From Pegea sp. RAD2-039 (Eukaryota; Chordata; Thaliacea; Salpida; Salpidae): 64,000 bases of DNA. The notes under the pieces were generated by a model that was given only the letters and a program-made list of their open reading frames with translations, was not told where the DNA came from and ran no database searches. The position numbers were made by a program, and so were the translations under genes. This document shows, one piece after another, positions 63,321 to 64,000 of the stretch (the stretch's first letter is position 1; each line of letters opens with the position of its first letter). Where the stretch lies: positions 744,001 to 808,000 of the forward strand of contig JAQGEQ010000186.1 of NCBI GenBank assembly GCA_034620365.1, in the 5' to 3' direction.

Positions 63321-64000
63321 AAATAGAATATATATAACTTATATATATAATTCCTTTTGATAGATTATATTAAAACTTTAGTTTGATTAACAACTGAAGC
63401 TTTCTCCTTCAAATATCTCCTTAAAAATAAAAGAATACTTATTTAAAGTCTGATACTGATTCTGGAAATCAAGTAGCCTAAGTGCCTCAAACTATGGTTC
63501 AAACTCCTCACGGTATGATGATGATGCAGCAACCAGCAGGAGTTGTCGTGATGCAACAACCTCAAGGAACAGTTATTTCGCAGCAACCTCAAGGAACAGT
63601 TTTGATGCAGCAGCCTCAAGGAACAAACTTGATGCAGCAACCTCAAGGAACAGTTATGATGCAGCAACCTCAAGGAACAGTTATGATGCAACATCCTCAA
63701 GGAGCAGTTATGATGCAACATCCTCAAGGAGCAGTTATGATGCAGCAGCCTCAAGGAACAGTTATGATGCAACAACCTCAAGGAACAGTTATTTTGCAGC
63801 AACCTCAAGGAACAGTTATTTTGCAGCAGCCTCAAGGAACAGTTATGATGCAACAACCTCAAGGAACAGTTATTTTGCAGCAACCTCAAGGAACAGTTAT
63901 GATGCAGCAACCTCAAGGAACAGTTATTTTGCAGCAACCTCAAGGAACAATTATTTTGCAGCAACCTCAAGGAACAGTTATGATGCAGCAACCTCAAGGA
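63321..64000 (+). pseudogene. MS4A-like copy G, inverted and truncated, partial
   Basis: Homology to intron 5 of the array genes starts near 63320. Exon 6 begins at 63449 after ATTTAAAG and runs off the right edge. It reads SDTDSGNQVA and then TAA, so the frame is closed eleven codons in, before VPQTMVQTPHGMMMMQQPAG and the nonapeptides. No exons 1-5 lie upstream; LINE sequence is there instead. It is therefore a 5'-truncated copy in opposite orientation to A-F. Its repeat variants match copy D best. Confidence 0.7.
63548..64000 (+). repeat. 27-bp minisatellite, copy G, at least 17 units
   Basis: Seventeen units are visible and the array continues past the window. Variants include VMQQPQGTV, ISQQPQGTV, LMQQPQGTN, ILQQPQGTV and MMQHPQGAV. 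Confidence 0.95.

Noticed and set aside
26610-64000. CRISPR-like or satellite array
   Set aside because: The 27-bp units have no spacers and are confined to one coding exon. The large units are gene duplications in eukaryotic DNA.

Overview
The window is strongly A+T-rich nuclear DNA (about three-quarters A+T by eye) from an invertebrate animal. Genes are split by introns from about 50 bp to several kb with ordinary GT-AG borders. The families present are animal ones: an adhesion-type GPCR, a GRAMD1/Aster sterol transporter and MS4A/CD20-like four-span membrane proteins. Decayed non-LTR retrotransposons lie between them. The sequence does not fix the phylum. Reading frames were built by hand from splice sites and phase, so each exon list is a prediction.

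Layout. (1) 377-5482, minus: the 5' four exons of a family-B/adhesion GPCR (TM1 to about TM5), running off the left edge. (2) 5483-16327: about 10.8 kb of A+T-rich sequence with no gene I can support. (3) 16328-24338, plus: a complete 21-exon GRAMD1/Aster gene of about 916 codons (GRAM domain, ASTER sterol domain, ER anchor), with a likely alternative first exon at 21364-21747. Its 3' third carries twelve TGACGTCA palindromes. (4) 24.9-26.6 kb: a decayed LINE and unassigned sequence. (5) About 26.6-61.2 kb: a head-to-tail array of six units of 5.2-6.7 kb. Each unit has one seven-exon, minus-strand MS4A-like gene whose sixth exon is an in-frame 27-bp minisatellite encoding MMQQPQGTV (7, 6, 10, 14, 11 and 9 units in copies A-F). 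A and F look whole, B has an altered splice site, and C, D and E are disrupted near their 5' ends. Units A and B also carry a small candidate gene with a CRE-TATA promoter that the other units lack. (6) 61.2-63.3 kb: two fragments of one LINE family in opposite orientation. (7) 63.3-64.0 kb: a seventh, inverted, stop-bearing copy of the minisatellite exon that runs off the right edge.

The unifying theme is membranes: a receptor, an ER-plasma membrane sterol carrier and a birth-and-death family of four-span proteins with Q/P/M-rich tails ending in PPSYS. The most unusual signals are the expanding coding minisatellite inside a tandem gene family, the TGACGTCA cluster in GRAMD1, the small unrecognised gene in units A and B, and a CTCF-like motif repeated in most units.
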